A DNA stretch of 45,668 nucleotides from CAYLUN01 sp964386865 (GCA_964386865.1 CAYLUN010000045.1:1-45668), one strand, 5' to 3'; positions 16,847 to 25,392 are shown, numbered from the stretch's first letter. Program-made: numbers and translations. Notes: generated by a model not told the origin, from the letters alone.

Positions 16847-16890
16847 CCGAAGAGCCTCCAAAAAAGCGCAATACGGCACAGCGCACTCAA

Positions 16891-17292
16891 CTATTCGAGC
16901 GAGTGCAGTCGGATTTCGGCTTTTAGCGCAACGAATTCGGGGTCGCTTGTGTAGAGCACGGCATCATTTTGCTTCGCGAGTGCGGCAGCGCAGGCATCGG
17001 CCAGACTCATTTTGAAGCGAGCCTTGTACTCGGCGGCCCGATCGGCCACGGCTCTGTCCACCGGGTGGAATGTAATCGGCAGAACGGAGAGCAAGGACTC
17101 CACCACGCGCCACTTGGCAGGCCCGTCCTTTCGCAGGACGATGTACTTGACTTCAGCGTAGTTCAGCTCGGTCATGGACAGCGCCAGATGACCGTCCTTG
17201 GCCTTTCTCAAAGCCGCATGGACGGCTTTGTGGCCGGGTTCTTGGCGCAGATAGGCCAGCAAGGCGAAACTGTCAAGAACGACGGCTGGCAC
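16891..17292 (-). CDS. vapC: PIN-domain toxin, VapC type
   Basis: A 133-residue PIN-domain ribonuclease. The acidic residues of the fold are visible: D7 in VVLDSFALLAYL, the E of MTELNYAEV, D in SLADACAAALA and D in LYTSDPEF. The start is taken as the GTG at 17292 because GGAGGA lies 6 bases upstream; the ATG at 17310 has no ribosome site. It overlaps the antitoxin gene by 20 bp, typical of translational coupling. Targets of VapC toxins are usually tRNA or rRNA; nothing here shows which. Confidence 0.85.
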   Translation of the reverse strand: MPAVVLDSFALLAYLRQEPGHKAVHAALRKAKDGHLALSMTELNYAEVKYIVLRKDGPAKWRVVESLLSVLPITFHPVDRAVADRAAEYKARFKMSLADACAAALAKQNDAVLYTSDPEFVALKAEIRLHSLE

Positions 17293-17554
17293 GGCGCTCC
17301 TCCAATTCACTTTCTTCGATCCGGTAAAGTGCCCGCTCTTCGGCGAGGGATGGCGCGTTCTTTTGAGACCTCAGAATTCCGCACCCCGCATCGATCACGG
17401 CGTCGGTGACCGGCTTAAGCAAAATGCCTTCGCTTGTGGCTGTCACGACGGCTCGCGTTCCGGTTCCGATACCGAACAGGCGTCGTATTTGGACGGGAAT
17501 GACAACCTGTCCTTTGGTTGTGAACGATACCGTTGGCATGTAGGCGGTTTTCAT
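17273..17554 (-). CDS. vapB: AbrB/SpoVT-like antitoxin, VapB type
   Basis: A 93-residue protein with an N-terminal swapped-hairpin AbrB domain (VSFTTKGQVVIPVQIRRLFGI) and a C-terminal toxin-binding tail. It is expected to bind its own promoter and neutralise the overlapping PIN toxin. The start at 17554 is chosen because TATACT lies 7 bases upstream with a TTGTCT -35, so an earlier start at 17590 would lie upstream of the transcript. The mRNA is then leaderless, like that of the XylR-type regulator. Confidence 0.85.
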   Translation of the reverse strand: MKTAYMPTVSFTTKGQVVIPVQIRRLFGIGTGTRAVVTATSEGILLKPVTDAVIDAGCGILRSQKNAPSLAEERALYRIEESELEERRASRRS

Positions 17555-17561
17555 GAGGGAA

Positions 17562-17590
17562 AGTATAACAGTCATAAGAAAGTAAGACAA
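17562..17590 (-). promoter_or_regulatory. Promoter of the vapBC-like pair, leaderless
   Basis: On the minus strand TTGTCT (17585-17590), a 17-bp spacer and TATACT (17562-17567) form a good promoter. The -10 ends 7 bases before the ATG, placing the transcription start at or next to the start codon. Confidence 0.7.
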
Positions 17591-17624
17591 TCGAAAAATG
17601 ACGCACCCCAGCCGACCGTCAACG

Positions 17625-20390
17625 CTAACTCTCCATCAGCGCGCGAATGTGGGCTTCCACGGAGTCGGCCAGTCCTTCCAAGGCATAGCCACCCTCCAAG
17701 ACGGAAACGAGTCGGCCTTTGCAACAGGTCTCGGCGATGCCTTTGACGATCCGCGTGAGTTCCGCGTAGCCTTCAGCCGTGAGTTTCATTCCGCCTAGCG
17801 GATCGCTTTGGTGAGCGTCAAAGCCGGCGGAAATGAGGACGAAGTCTGGCCGAAAGGCGAGTGCGGCGGGCTTCAGCGTGTTTTCAAAGGCGTCGCAATA
17901 GTCCCGGTCGGCGGAGCCGGCCGGCAAGGGGACGTTAATCTTGAAGCCGGTTCCCTTGCCTGCTCCCGTCTCCTCCGCGCTGCCGCTGCCGGGATAGAAG
18001 GGGGAGCGGTGGACGTCGACGTGCAAGATGGTCGGATCGTCGTATGAGGCGGCCTGAGTGCCGTTCCCGTGGTGGACGTCCCAGTCCACGATGAGCACCT
18101 TGGCGAGATTGTGCTTCTGCTGGATATAGCGCGCGGCGATGGCGACATTGCCGAAGAGGCAAAAGCCCATGGCCTTCTCTCTCAGCGCGTGGTGCCCGGG
18201 CGGCCGGATGGCGCAAAAGGCGTTCCGAGCCTTGCCGCCGGCCACGGCGTCGACTGCCGCAAGTACGCCGCCGACAGCGAGCACAGCCGCGTCGTAGGAC
18301 TTGGCCGAGACGGGCACGTCCGGCGTGTCGATGAAACGGATGCCGTCTCCACATTCGGAGCAAGCCTGCTTGACTCGCTCCACGTACTCCCGCGAATGGA
18401 CGGCGGCGAGCCATTGCTCTTCCGCCGGAGCGGCTTTGAGCGCCAGGAGTTTGTCCATGAGGCCTTTCTCCTTCAGGCACGTGACGATGGCCTCGAGCCG
18501 CTGCGGCCGCTCCGGATGGCGGTCGCCGACCTTGTGCTCGAGAAAGAGCGGGTCGTAGAGAAGCCCGGTTGGCAAGGGCGTTGCGGGGGGGGCGGACGGA
18601 GTCGACCTCGCCTCCGTGCGAGGCCGGGACGCGCGCGGCTCGTCGTCGGCGTGCCAGTCGGGCGCAAAATTTGAGCCTTCGGCCGTGAGCGCGATGAAGT
18701 CCATGTCGTCGCCGCCGAGGCGGCTGACGCAGATCTGCCAGGGCCCATCCGAGGACGGAGCGCGGCAGAAGACGATCAGCGAGCCGTCCGGCGAGTAGCG
18801 CGCGTCGTGCTGGAGGTCGGCGCCGAAGGTCACTTGCTCCCAGTCCTTGCCGTCCGAGCCCACCTGATGGACGTGACCCTTGACCGTCTGGCAGAGCAGG
18901 CGGGTGCCGTCGGTCGACCAGCGAGGCGTGCAGGACGGCTCCTCGGTGTTGAGCGGCGAAGTCTCTTTCCCGTCGGGAGTGAGGAAATAGATGCCGATGG
19001 CGCCGGTGTGGCGGCTGGCGAGGGCCAGCGTCTTGCCGTCAGGACGCCAGGCCGGGACGCCGCAGCGCTCCCACGCCTCCGGAGACATGCGCCGCTCTTG
19101 TCCCGAAGCGAGTTCACGCACCCAGACCTGATTCTCGCGGATGAAGACGATCTGCCGGCCGTCGGGTGACCAGTCGGCTTGGCTTCCGGCCGTCACCCTC
19201 TGCGGCGCGGAGCCGTCGCGCTGCATGGCCCAGACTTCGGGGAAGCCGCCGCGCAGGGTCGTGTAAAGGATGCGCTTTCCGTCGGGCGAGAAGCGCGGAT
19301 CCGCATCCGGGTCGGTGCCTTGCGTCAGAGGCTTGGGCTCCTCGCCGTTCGCCCGCATGCTCCAGATTTTGAGCGGGCCGCTGCGGTCGGAGACGAAGAT
19401 GATCGTTCCCTTCAGCTGCGAGGGCTCCAGTTTGCCGCTCGGCGGAGACGGGGGCTCGGCGGGGGCCCTGGCGGGCGCCGTGACGACAGCGGTGGCGCCT
19501 GCCTCCGCCTTAGCAGGCTGAGCGGGCGGCGTTGCGGCGGAACTCCGTGCCCGGCGAAAGCCGTAGGTGTCCGCGCCGAAGCACGCGTCGGTGAAGGCGG
19601 GGAACTCCTTGGCCCGGTAGGCCGCGGTACACTTCTCCGCGCCGCAGTCCCACGCGCCTCCGCGCAGCACGCGCTGCTGCCCGGCCGCAGGCCCGCGCGG
19701 ATTGTCGCGCGGGCTCTCCTGATAGTAGCCTTCGCCGTACCAGTCGTTGCACCACTCCCAGACGTTGCCGAGCATGTCGTGAAGGCCCCAGGCGTTGGGG
19801 CGCTTCTGGCCGACGGGGTGAGCCATCCCTTCGGAGTGCGGCTTGAACCAGGCGTGCTGGGGCGCCTTGGTCGGGTCGTCGCCGAAGAAGTAGCGCGTGC
19901 GGCTGCCGGCGCGGCAGGCGTACTCCCACTCGGCCTCAGTGGGCAGGCGGTAGCCGCTGGCCGCGAAGTGGCACGCCCATGTCTGCGGGTCGTAGCAGGG
20001 CGTGAGGCCGTCGCGCTCCGAGCAGGTGTTGCAGAAGCGAGCAGCGTCGATCCACTGGATACGCTCCACGGGGTTCTGCCGGCCCTTGCGCTTGGACGGA
20101 TTTGAGCCTGCGATCTTCTCGTACAACTCTTGCGTCACGGGGCAGCGGTCCATGTAGAAGGAGGCGACGGAAACCGTATGCGGCGTTTCGTCCGCGCGTC
20201 CGCCGGGCTGCCCCATGCTGAAGTCGCCCGCCGGGATCAGGGCCAGCTCGCCGCCCGAGGGCGGCCTGATGACGGCATTCGCGGCTGCGGCGGGTGCCGC
20301 GCCGCTTGGGGCTGCGAGCCGTTCGCCGCACGATACGAGCAGCACGCTGCTCCCAAAGAGGAGGGCGGCACTGCGAGCGAGTCGTTTCAT
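17625..20390 (-). CDS. Lipoprotein fusing SUMF1, TolB-like propeller and histone-deacetylase-like domains
   Basis: A 921-residue three-part protein. A lipoprotein signal ends at LVSC (C21). Residues about 46-283 are a SUMF1/formylglycine-generating-like domain (FSMGQPGGRADETPHTV, RLPTEAEWEYACRAG, GNVWEWCNDWY, RVLRGGAW) with C249 and C254 spaced as in true FGE. Residues about 326-582 are PD40/TolB-type propeller repeats (DPRFSPDGKRI, DWSPDGRQIVF). Residues about 608-918 are a class II-type deacetylase: PPGHH at 730-734, zinc ligands D771 and H773 (DWDVHHGNG) and D858 (GFDAH), and Y902 in EGGY. All deacetylase residues are present. Its ATG overlaps the stop of the preceding gene. The substrate is unknown; an acetylated polyamine or amino sugar is possible. 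Confidence 0.88.
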   Translation of the reverse strand: MKRLARSAALLFGSSVLLVSCGERLAAPSGAAPAAAANAVIRPPSGGELALIPAGDFSMGQPGGRADETPHTVSVASFYMDRCPVTQELYEKIAGSNPSKRKGRQNPVERIQWIDAARFCNTCSERDGLTPCYDPQTWACHFAASGYRLPTEAEWEYACRAGSRTRYFFGDDPTKAPQHAWFKPHSEGMAHPVGQKRPNAWGLHDMLGNVWEWCNDWYGEGYYQESPRDNPRGPAAGQQRVLRGGAWDCGAEKCTAAYRAKEFPAFTDACFGADTYGFRRARSSAATPPAQPAKAEAGATAVVTAPARAPAEPPSPPSGKLEPSQLKGTIIFVSDRSGPLKIWSMRANGEEPKPLTQGTDPDADPRFSPDGKRILYTTLRGGFPEVWAMQRDGSAPQRVTAGSQADWSPDGRQIVFIRENQVWVRELASGQERRMSPEAWERCGVPAWRPDGKTLALASRHTGAIGIYFLTPDGKETSPLNTEEPSCTPRWSTDGTRLLCQTVKGHVHQVGSDGKDWEQVTFGADLQHDARYSPDGSLIVFCRAPSSDGPWQICVSRLGGDDMDFIALTAEGSNFAPDWHADDEPRASRPRTEARSTPSAPPATPLPTGLLYDPLFLEHKVGDRHPERPQRLEAIVTCLKEKGLMDKLLALKAAPAEEQWLAAVHSREYVERVKQACSECGDGIRFIDTPDVPVSAKSYDAAVLAVGGVLAAVDAVAGGKARNAFCAIRPPGHHALREKAMGFCLFGNVAIAARYIQQKHNLAKVLIVDWDVHHGNGTQAASYDDPTILHVDVHRSPFYPGSGSAEETGAGKGTGFKINVPLPAGSADRDYCDAFENTLKPAALAFRPDFVLISAGFDAHQSDPLGGMKLTAEGYAELTRIVKGIAETCCKGRLVSVLEGGYALEGLADSVEAHIRALMES

Positions 20391-22228
20391 CAGTGCCTTG
20401 CTCCCTCGTGGTTGGCCGGGCTATTCAGGGCCGCCTGCGTGCGGGCGCGGATCTCCGCGGCGATCCCGGCCAAGCGCGGCTCCGTGGCGAGCAGCAGGCC
20501 CGCCTTCTGGCGCATGCTCTTTACGACCCAGCGGCACTCGCCGGCCAGTTCGTCCTGATTCCCGCCGATCTCCACCATGGGGCGGGTGAAGGCCTTGCAT
20601 TTCTCGAGCGCGTCAGCGCCTTCGTAAGCGAGCGTGGTCCGGCGGAACTCCTCGACCATCTGCTTGGCGTGCGCCACGGTCTTGATCTTCTCCCTGCGCG
20701 CGTCCACCCGCGCGTCAATCTTTTGAGCCAACTGAGCCAGCTCCGTGAGCGGGGCCTTCAGTTCCGGGTGAACCTTGATTTGCTCGGCGAGGTACTCCCG
20801 CACCGAGTGCCCGAACGCCACGTAGCCCTCGATCCGGCCGCGGATGTGGGCCACGAAGGCGATCACCTCCTCGAGGACCTGTTCGATCTCCTCGCGCTTC
20901 TGCCGCTGCTGGCCTTTGTCGTAGATGGGCTCCAGCGTGTCGCGCGTCGAACAGGTGGCCCGGCCCTTGTACTGCGACTTCTGCCCTTCCAGATCCAGGA
21001 TGTACTCGCACGGGCCGACGCCTAGGCTGCTCCGCATGATGTCCACGACGGTGTAGACGTCCAGCGGCGTGGCTTGCACGCGGTTGAGCGGGTAAAACAC
21101 CGCCGGGCCGCGGAAGGTGAGGGCCTCATGCTTCAGCGGCTGCAGAAAGACCTTGGACTCGGAGTCGGACCAGCAGGGGTAGAGGGTGGCGCCCAGCACC
21201 GTGGTCCAGCGTTTCCGGGTAAGGGGGACGCTGCCCGAGCCGCCGCCGAATGGAACCGGCTTCTGGTATTCCGCGCCTTGCTTCTGCTGCAGGAGCATCT
21301 CCCAGGTGTCGGTCAGGTCGTCGGTTCGCGTGAAATCCGCACGCCAGCACGCGGGGAAGGGGAGCTTCCACCCGATGGGGATAACCTTGTCGCCTTCCTC
21401 GGCCTTGATGTCCAGCGCGTGCCAGAGCTGCGTGCTCTCGAGCAGCGCGGTCCAGATCTTCCGCCCCTTGCCGAAGCGGATCTCCGAGCCGGTGATCGTG
21501 CGCTGCGCGCCCTCGCCCGCGAGCGTGACGCGCACCTCCTGATCGCGGTTCTCGAAGACGCAAACGGCGATGCTGTCGCCCTCTCCCGACAGGTGGACGA
21601 GAAAGTTCTCGCTCGGCAGCTCCGCGCGGGCCGCAGGGATCTTGGCCGCGTCGATCACGATGTCATCCGCAAAGAAATCCGGCAGGACCAAGAAGCGGCA
21701 CGGAACCTGGACGCGGAGCGCTTCGGCACCCGCGAGCGGCTCCGTTTCCAAGAGGGGCTCGCCTTTCTTGAGGCGGAATCGGGCAGCGAGGGCCGCACCG
21801 CCAGAGGTCGTGTACGACGCTTCCATGCAGAGGGCGCCTTTGGCGTTTTCCACCAACGAGGCCTTGTCCAGGCGGGCCGCCACATGGTCGCCCGACCCCA
21901 GTAGAACCAGCCGCGAGCGCAGAACCGCGCCGGAGGGCCCGCACGCATATAGCTCAATCGCCGCACTCTGTTTCCGCAGAACCGCTAGAAGCCTGCCGTT
22001 CGAGAAAACCGCATCGCCTTTGAAGGAGGCTGCGGTCGTGTCTTTGGGGATCGCGGCCCACCCCATCTTGGCCGCGAGCGAAGCCGGAGCAAGCGGCTCA
22101 GCCGATGCCTGCGCCGTATCCCAGACGCCGGGCGCGGCTGGCTCCGTCTCAGCGGCACGCAGGGACGAGAGCGGGCAGGCGGCGCTGGCAATGAGAAGCA
22201 GCAATAGACGTGCATCGAATGAAGTCAT
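20390..22228 (-). CDS. Unknown secreted protein
   Basis: A 612-residue exported protein I do not recognise. A signal peptide (about 1-27, LLLLLIASAACPLSSLRA) is followed by a mostly beta region (about 60-430) with many short strands and several aromatic/cysteine positions, then a helical, probably coiled-coil tail (about 450-600; KREEIEQVLEEVIAFVAHI, RREKIKTVAHAKQMVEEF). The ATG at 22228 is chosen because GGAGG lies 9 bases upstream. Its stop codon overlaps the start of the SUMF1-propeller-deacetylase gene by one base, so the two are translationally coupled and probably act together. Confidence 0.75.
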   Translation of the reverse strand: MTSFDARLLLLLIASAACPLSSLRAAETEPAAPGVWDTAQASAEPLAPASLAAKMGWAAIPKDTTAASFKGDAVFSNGRLLAVLRKQSAAIELYACGPSGAVLRSRLVLLGSGDHVAARLDKASLVENAKGALCMEASYTTSGGAALAARFRLKKGEPLLETEPLAGAEALRVQVPCRFLVLPDFFADDIVIDAAKIPAARAELPSENFLVHLSGEGDSIAVCVFENRDQEVRVTLAGEGAQRTITGSEIRFGKGRKIWTALLESTQLWHALDIKAEEGDKVIPIGWKLPFPACWRADFTRTDDLTDTWEMLLQQKQGAEYQKPVPFGGGSGSVPLTRKRWTTVLGATLYPCWSDSESKVFLQPLKHEALTFRGPAVFYPLNRVQATPLDVYTVVDIMRSSLGVGPCEYILDLEGQKSQYKGRATCSTRDTLEPIYDKGQQRQKREEIEQVLEEVIAFVAHIRGRIEGYVAFGHSVREYLAEQIKVHPELKAPLTELAQLAQKIDARVDARREKIKTVAHAKQMVEEFRRTTLAYEGADALEKCKAFTRPMVEIGGNQDELAGECRWVVKSMRQKAGLLLATEPRLAGIAAEIRARTQAALNSPANHEGARH

Positions 22229-22319
22229 GGCGATATTCCTCCTGTGAGGTTCATACATAACGCTCGCTTGGGGGGGGCGTCCCAGCGGCCGCCCCTGCCT
22301 TCGGAGATCCTACGGGAGA

Positions 22320-23183
22320 TCACATTGTCTTCTCCGGCGCTTTGCGCACACATCGAAAACCGATGGCGTCTCGGGCGAAGCAGGCGTCTTGGAAGCCAGG
22401 AGTCTCGCCGATACGGGCGGACGACCGCAGGCCTTTGACTTTGGAGTTCCACGCGCCGCCGCGGAGCACGTAGCGCGTCCCTTCGCGCGGCCCGCGCGGA
22501 TTGCATGCCGGGCTGGCCGAATAGAAGCTGTCTTCGTACGGGTCGTTACACCATTCGGCCACGTTGCCGTGAAGGTCATACAAGCCCCACGGGTTGGGAC
22601 GCTTCTGGCCAACGGGGTGTGCCGCCTTGGCCGCATTCACGTCGAACCAGGCGTACAGGCCGGCGTTGCGCGGGTCGCTGCCGAACGAATAGTCCTGAGT
22701 CGTGCCGGCCCGGCAGGCGTATTCCCATTCCGCCTCGGTTGGCAAGCGGTAGCCGTCAGCCTCGAAGTCGCAGGCGCCGCTCTCTTCGTTGTAGCAGGCG
22801 TGCAACCCCTCGCCGAGAGACCGCGCGTTGCAGAACGCGACGGCGTGACCCCATCCGACCATTTCGACCGGATTCGCGGGCGCCCTGAAGTGCGAGGGAT
22901 GGGGGATTTCCAGTTTGTCGTACTGGGCCTGCGTCACCTCGCACCGATCCATCAGGAAGGCGCTCACTGAAACCTTGTGGACGGGTGTTTCGTCGGCGTT
23001 CCCGCTGCGGCTGCCCATCTCGAATTCGCCCGCCGGGAGCAAGACCATGTCCACCCCGCCCTTGGTCGTGATGACCGGCGGGGCCTTCGCTGCCGTCGTG
23101 CGGTTGGCGGGTTGGCCACAACCGAATGCGAGGGCCAGCGCGGCGCACATGCAAAGCCGAAGTGTGTTTCCGAGCCATCTCAT
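22320..23183 (-). CDS. SUMF1-domain lipoprotein
   Basis: A 287-residue lipoprotein with a lipobox near AFGC (C22) and one SUMF1/EgtB/PvdO-type domain: MVLLPAGEFEMGS, DRCEVTQAQYD, GYRLPTEAEWEYACRAG, GNVAEWCNDPY, YVLRGGAW and a terminal GFRCVRK. Where FGE has its catalytic cysteine pair this protein reads NSKVKG, so sulfatase-activating chemistry is unlikely and a binding or scaffold role is more plausible. GGAG lies 7 bases before the ATG. It starts 15 bp after the propeller gene ends and is a close relative of the first domain of the large fusion two genes downstream. Confidence 0.88.
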   Translation of the reverse strand: MRWLGNTLRLCMCAALALAFGCGQPANRTTAAKAPPVITTKGGVDMVLLPAGEFEMGSRSGNADETPVHKVSVSAFLMDRCEVTQAQYDKLEIPHPSHFRAPANPVEMVGWGHAVAFCNARSLGEGLHACYNEESGACDFEADGYRLPTEAEWEYACRAGTTQDYSFGSDPRNAGLYAWFDVNAAKAAHPVGQKRPNPWGLYDLHGNVAEWCNDPYEDSFYSASPACNPRGPREGTRYVLRGGAWNSKVKGLRSSARIGETPGFQDACFARDAIGFRCVRKAPEKTM

Positions 23184-23198
23184 GGGGCTGCTCCGGTT

Positions 23199-24296
23199 TT
23201 ACTTTTCGCCGCCGCGCCTCACGAAGACCCAGTCGGGCTCCTTGTTGGAGTTGCCGTCGAGGGTGATGGCCACCCATCTGTTCGTAGCCGTCGCATCCGC
23301 CACGCAGACGTCCCAGCCCGGCGCCTCCGAACCAGGGATTTCAGGCGCCAGCCCCATCTTCCGGCCTTTGCGCTTGGCGCCTCGCGTGAAGGCGATGTAC
23401 GTGCCGTCTGGCGACCAGTCCGCGTGGTAAGTTTCGTTCGGCTCCTTGCTCTCGACGACGTTGTTTAGGAAGGTGGCCTTGGGGAAGCCTTGGCTGAAAT
23501 CAAGGCTGGCCATGCCGACGGAAAAATCACCGTGGCCCCAAATGACCGTCTTGCCGTCGGGGCTCAGATCTGGGCGGCAGCCTGCGAGGCTCAAGTCGAA
23601 GACCTTGTCGCCGTCAGCCGCCAACGCCACGAGCGCATGGCTGAACCCCATGCCGCCGTGAACGGTCGCCACGAACCACTTTCCGTCCGGGGACCAGTTC
23701 AGGCAGTAGAGGTGATGGATGGTCGGGTTGGGGTGCGGCCGGCGGTCGCCGCTCGTCAGGTCGTAGACGCAGAGCCCCTTGGTCACGTAGTCCATCGCGT
23801 CCCACTTCTTGAATTCGGCCGGCAGGTAGGCGATCGAAAGGCCGTCGGCGCTCCAGCAGGGCTCGCGGGCATTTTCCGCGATCTTCAGTCGCTGGCTTCC
23901 GTCGAGGGCCATGAGGTAGAGATTGCGCGCCTTGGCCGTGCCCTTCCCTTCGTCGACCACGAAGCAGAGCTTTGTGCCGTCGGGTGAAGCCTTTGGATAG
24001 AACTCATCCGCGTCCGGCGTGCGCGTCAGATTGACGGGGCTTGAGCCGTCCGCGTTCATGACGTAGATTTCCCAGTTCCCGTCGCGGCAGGTCTCGAACG
24101 CGATCCGGTGAGGACAGGCCTTCAACGCCTGCAGCAACAGCGGGCTGGCGCCCGGCGGCTGCGCGGCCGCGGGGGCCACTTGCTTGCCTGCCTGCGACGG
24201 CAGCGCCAGCAGCGACGCCGCCAGCGCGACGGCGGCGAACCCAGCCGGCGCGCCGCGCTCGGGCTTGGACGTGCGATCTGCTCCCCATAAGCTCAT
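23199..24296 (-). CDS. Exported TolB-like beta-propeller protein
   Basis: A 365-residue protein with a signal sequence (about 17-37, FAAVALAASLLALPSQAGK) and a run of PD40/WD40-like propeller repeats, each with the PDG turn: FYPKASPDGTKLCFV, EPCWSADGLSIAYL, LNWSPDGKWFVAT, RPDLSPDGKTVIW and HADWSPDGTYIAFTRG. The ATG at 24296 is chosen because GGAGG lies 6 bases upstream. It is the first gene of the four-gene set, and its fold recurs as the middle module of the large fusion. Such propellers bind proteins or glycans at the cell surface; the partner is unknown. Confidence 0.85.
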   Translation of the reverse strand: MSLWGADRTSKPERGAPAGFAAVALAASLLALPSQAGKQVAPAAAQPPGASPLLLQALKACPHRIAFETCRDGNWEIYVMNADGSSPVNLTRTPDADEFYPKASPDGTKLCFVVDEGKGTAKARNLYLMALDGSQRLKIAENAREPCWSADGLSIAYLPAEFKKWDAMDYVTKGLCVYDLTSGDRRPHPNPTIHHLYCLNWSPDGKWFVATVHGGMGFSHALVALAADGDKVFDLSLAGCRPDLSPDGKTVIWGHGDFSVGMASLDFSQGFPKATFLNNVVESKEPNETYHADWSPDGTYIAFTRGAKRKGRKMGLAPEIPGSEAPGWDVCVADATATNRWVAITLDGNSNKEPDWVFVRRGGEK

Positions 24297-24328
24297 AGAC
24301 ATCCTCCACGCCATGATGTACAGAGAAA

Positions 24329-24357
24329 AGTGTAGCAGGATCGTCTGCGCATAGAAA
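24329..24357 (-). promoter_or_regulatory. Possible promoter of the propeller-SUMF1-deacetylase operon
   Basis: On the minus strand TTTCTA (24352-24357) and TACACT (24329-24334) are 17 bp apart, about 32 bases before the start codon of the propeller gene. The -35 is weak. Confidence 0.35.
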
Positions 24358-24481
24358 TGGTATTCTCAGCAACGCGCGCTGTCCCGAAGAGGCGCGCCCG
24401 CATTGACCCCGGCAAGATGAAGATGGTACCATCGGCCAACAGCGCGGGGCTGTGTTATTCTTCAGTGAGGAGGCTGTTGCT

Positions 24482-24988
24482 TTGCTCGAAATCTATGTAG
24501 ATGCTGATGCCTGTCCGGTTAAGCAGGAGGTGTGCCGTGTCGCTAAACGGTATGGCTTGGGCGTCACGCTGGTGGCTAACAGCTGGATGCGCATTCCGAG
24601 TGATCCGCGCCTGAAGCTCGAGGTTGTTGCGGGCGTGCAGGATGCTGCCGACGACTGGATCGTTGCACACATGGGGCCTCGCGACATCGTGGTCACCGCC
24701 GACATCCTGCTGGCGAGCCGCTGCGTGAAAGTCGGCACGCGCGTCATCAGCCCAACGGGTCAGCCGTTCACGGAGGACAACATCGGCCAGACGGTCGCGA
24801 TGCGGGAGCTGCTGTCGGAGCTTCGCGGCTCTGGCCAAATCACAGGTGGGCCTGCTCCGCTCAATCAGCGCGACCGCTCCCTTTTCCTGCAGCAGCTCGA
24901 TAACGCCGTCCAAGCCGTCCGTCAGGCGGTGGCGAAAGCGGACGGCGCGGCGCGCGTGAGCGCGGGCACCGAGCGGGTGCGTCCCTGA
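24482..24988 (+). CDS. yaiI: YaiI/YqxD family protein (DUF188, UPF0178)
   Basis: A 168-residue protein matching the family throughout: IYVDADACPVKQEV at the start, then DDWIVAHMGPRDIVVTADILLASRC and ISPTGQPFTEDNIGQTVAMRELL. The fold is PIN-like and the function is unproven; a nuclease activity has been suggested from structure. The TTG at 24482 is chosen because GAGGAGG lies 8 bases upstream and the family N-terminus begins immediately after; the GTG at 24452 would include the ribosome site. It is a single gene between the minus-strand operon and the glycosidase region. Confidence 0.88.
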   Translation: MLEIYVDADACPVKQEVCRVAKRYGLGVTLVANSWMRIPSDPRLKLEVVAGVQDAADDWIVAHMGPRDIVVTADILLASRCVKVGTRVISPTGQPFTEDNIGQTVAMRELLSELRGSGQITGGPAPLNQRDRSLFLQQLDNAVQAVRQAVAKADGAARVSAGTERVRP

Positions 24989-25054
24989 ACGAGGCACGTC
25001 ACTGTCGCCACGCGCGAGGCAGCCTTTGCGCTCATCAACCACGCGTCGCCGTGA

Positions 25055-25091
25055 GACGCCGGACACGGCGCTGTTCGAGCTCGTGCCGTGA
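25055..25091 (+). pseudogene. Relic of a GH42-like gene end
   Basis: Bases 25055-25075 are identical to 39802-39822, the last part of the GH42-like gene, and the match continues after one change to encode TPDTALFELV followed by a TGA at 25089-25091. No similar sequence remains upstream. As at 39802, the tandem operator follows downstream and then a glycosidase gene. The rest of 24989-25289 is GC-rich with no gene I can support. I read this as the remains of a duplicated gene-end-plus-promoter unit. Confidence 0.65.
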
Positions 25092-25289
25092 GCCGGCTGG
25101 TAACGGGGCGCACGGACGCGCGACGCGCGTCACTCCCGGAATGCGTGAAACGTGCAATGATGCGCGGGCCGCTGGGAGCACGCGTCTGCCTGCCCGGCAG
25201 CGGACGGATGCGGCGCCTTGCCGCTTCTCGGGACAGGAAAGGTGCGGCGCGGGGTCGCGCGTGCACCACGGATGAAGACCGGCGTCCGA

Positions 25290-25355
25290 GTTCGCAAAAT
25301 CAAGGGCCTCGTTCGCATTATCGAGGTTGCGCGAGGATGGGGCATAACCTATAGT
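25290..25355 (+). promoter_or_regulatory. Tandem 21-bp operator plus promoter, copy 2
   Basis: Half-site A GTTCGCAAAATCAAGG is at 25290-25305 and half-site B GTTCGCATTATCGAGG at 25311-25326, 21 bp apart. B abuts the -35 TTGCGC (25327-25332); a 17-bp spacer leads to TATAGT (25350-25355). The start codon of the (alpha/alpha)6 glycosidase follows 38 bases later. Confidence 0.88.
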
Positions 25356-25392
25356 GATTCCATCGCTGGATATCAGTATGGGGGGGAGCTTC

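Noticed and set aside
24989..25289. Small frames between yaiI and operator copy 2
   Set aside because: Arginine-rich translations in several frames with no ribosome site; only the gene-end relic is supportable.
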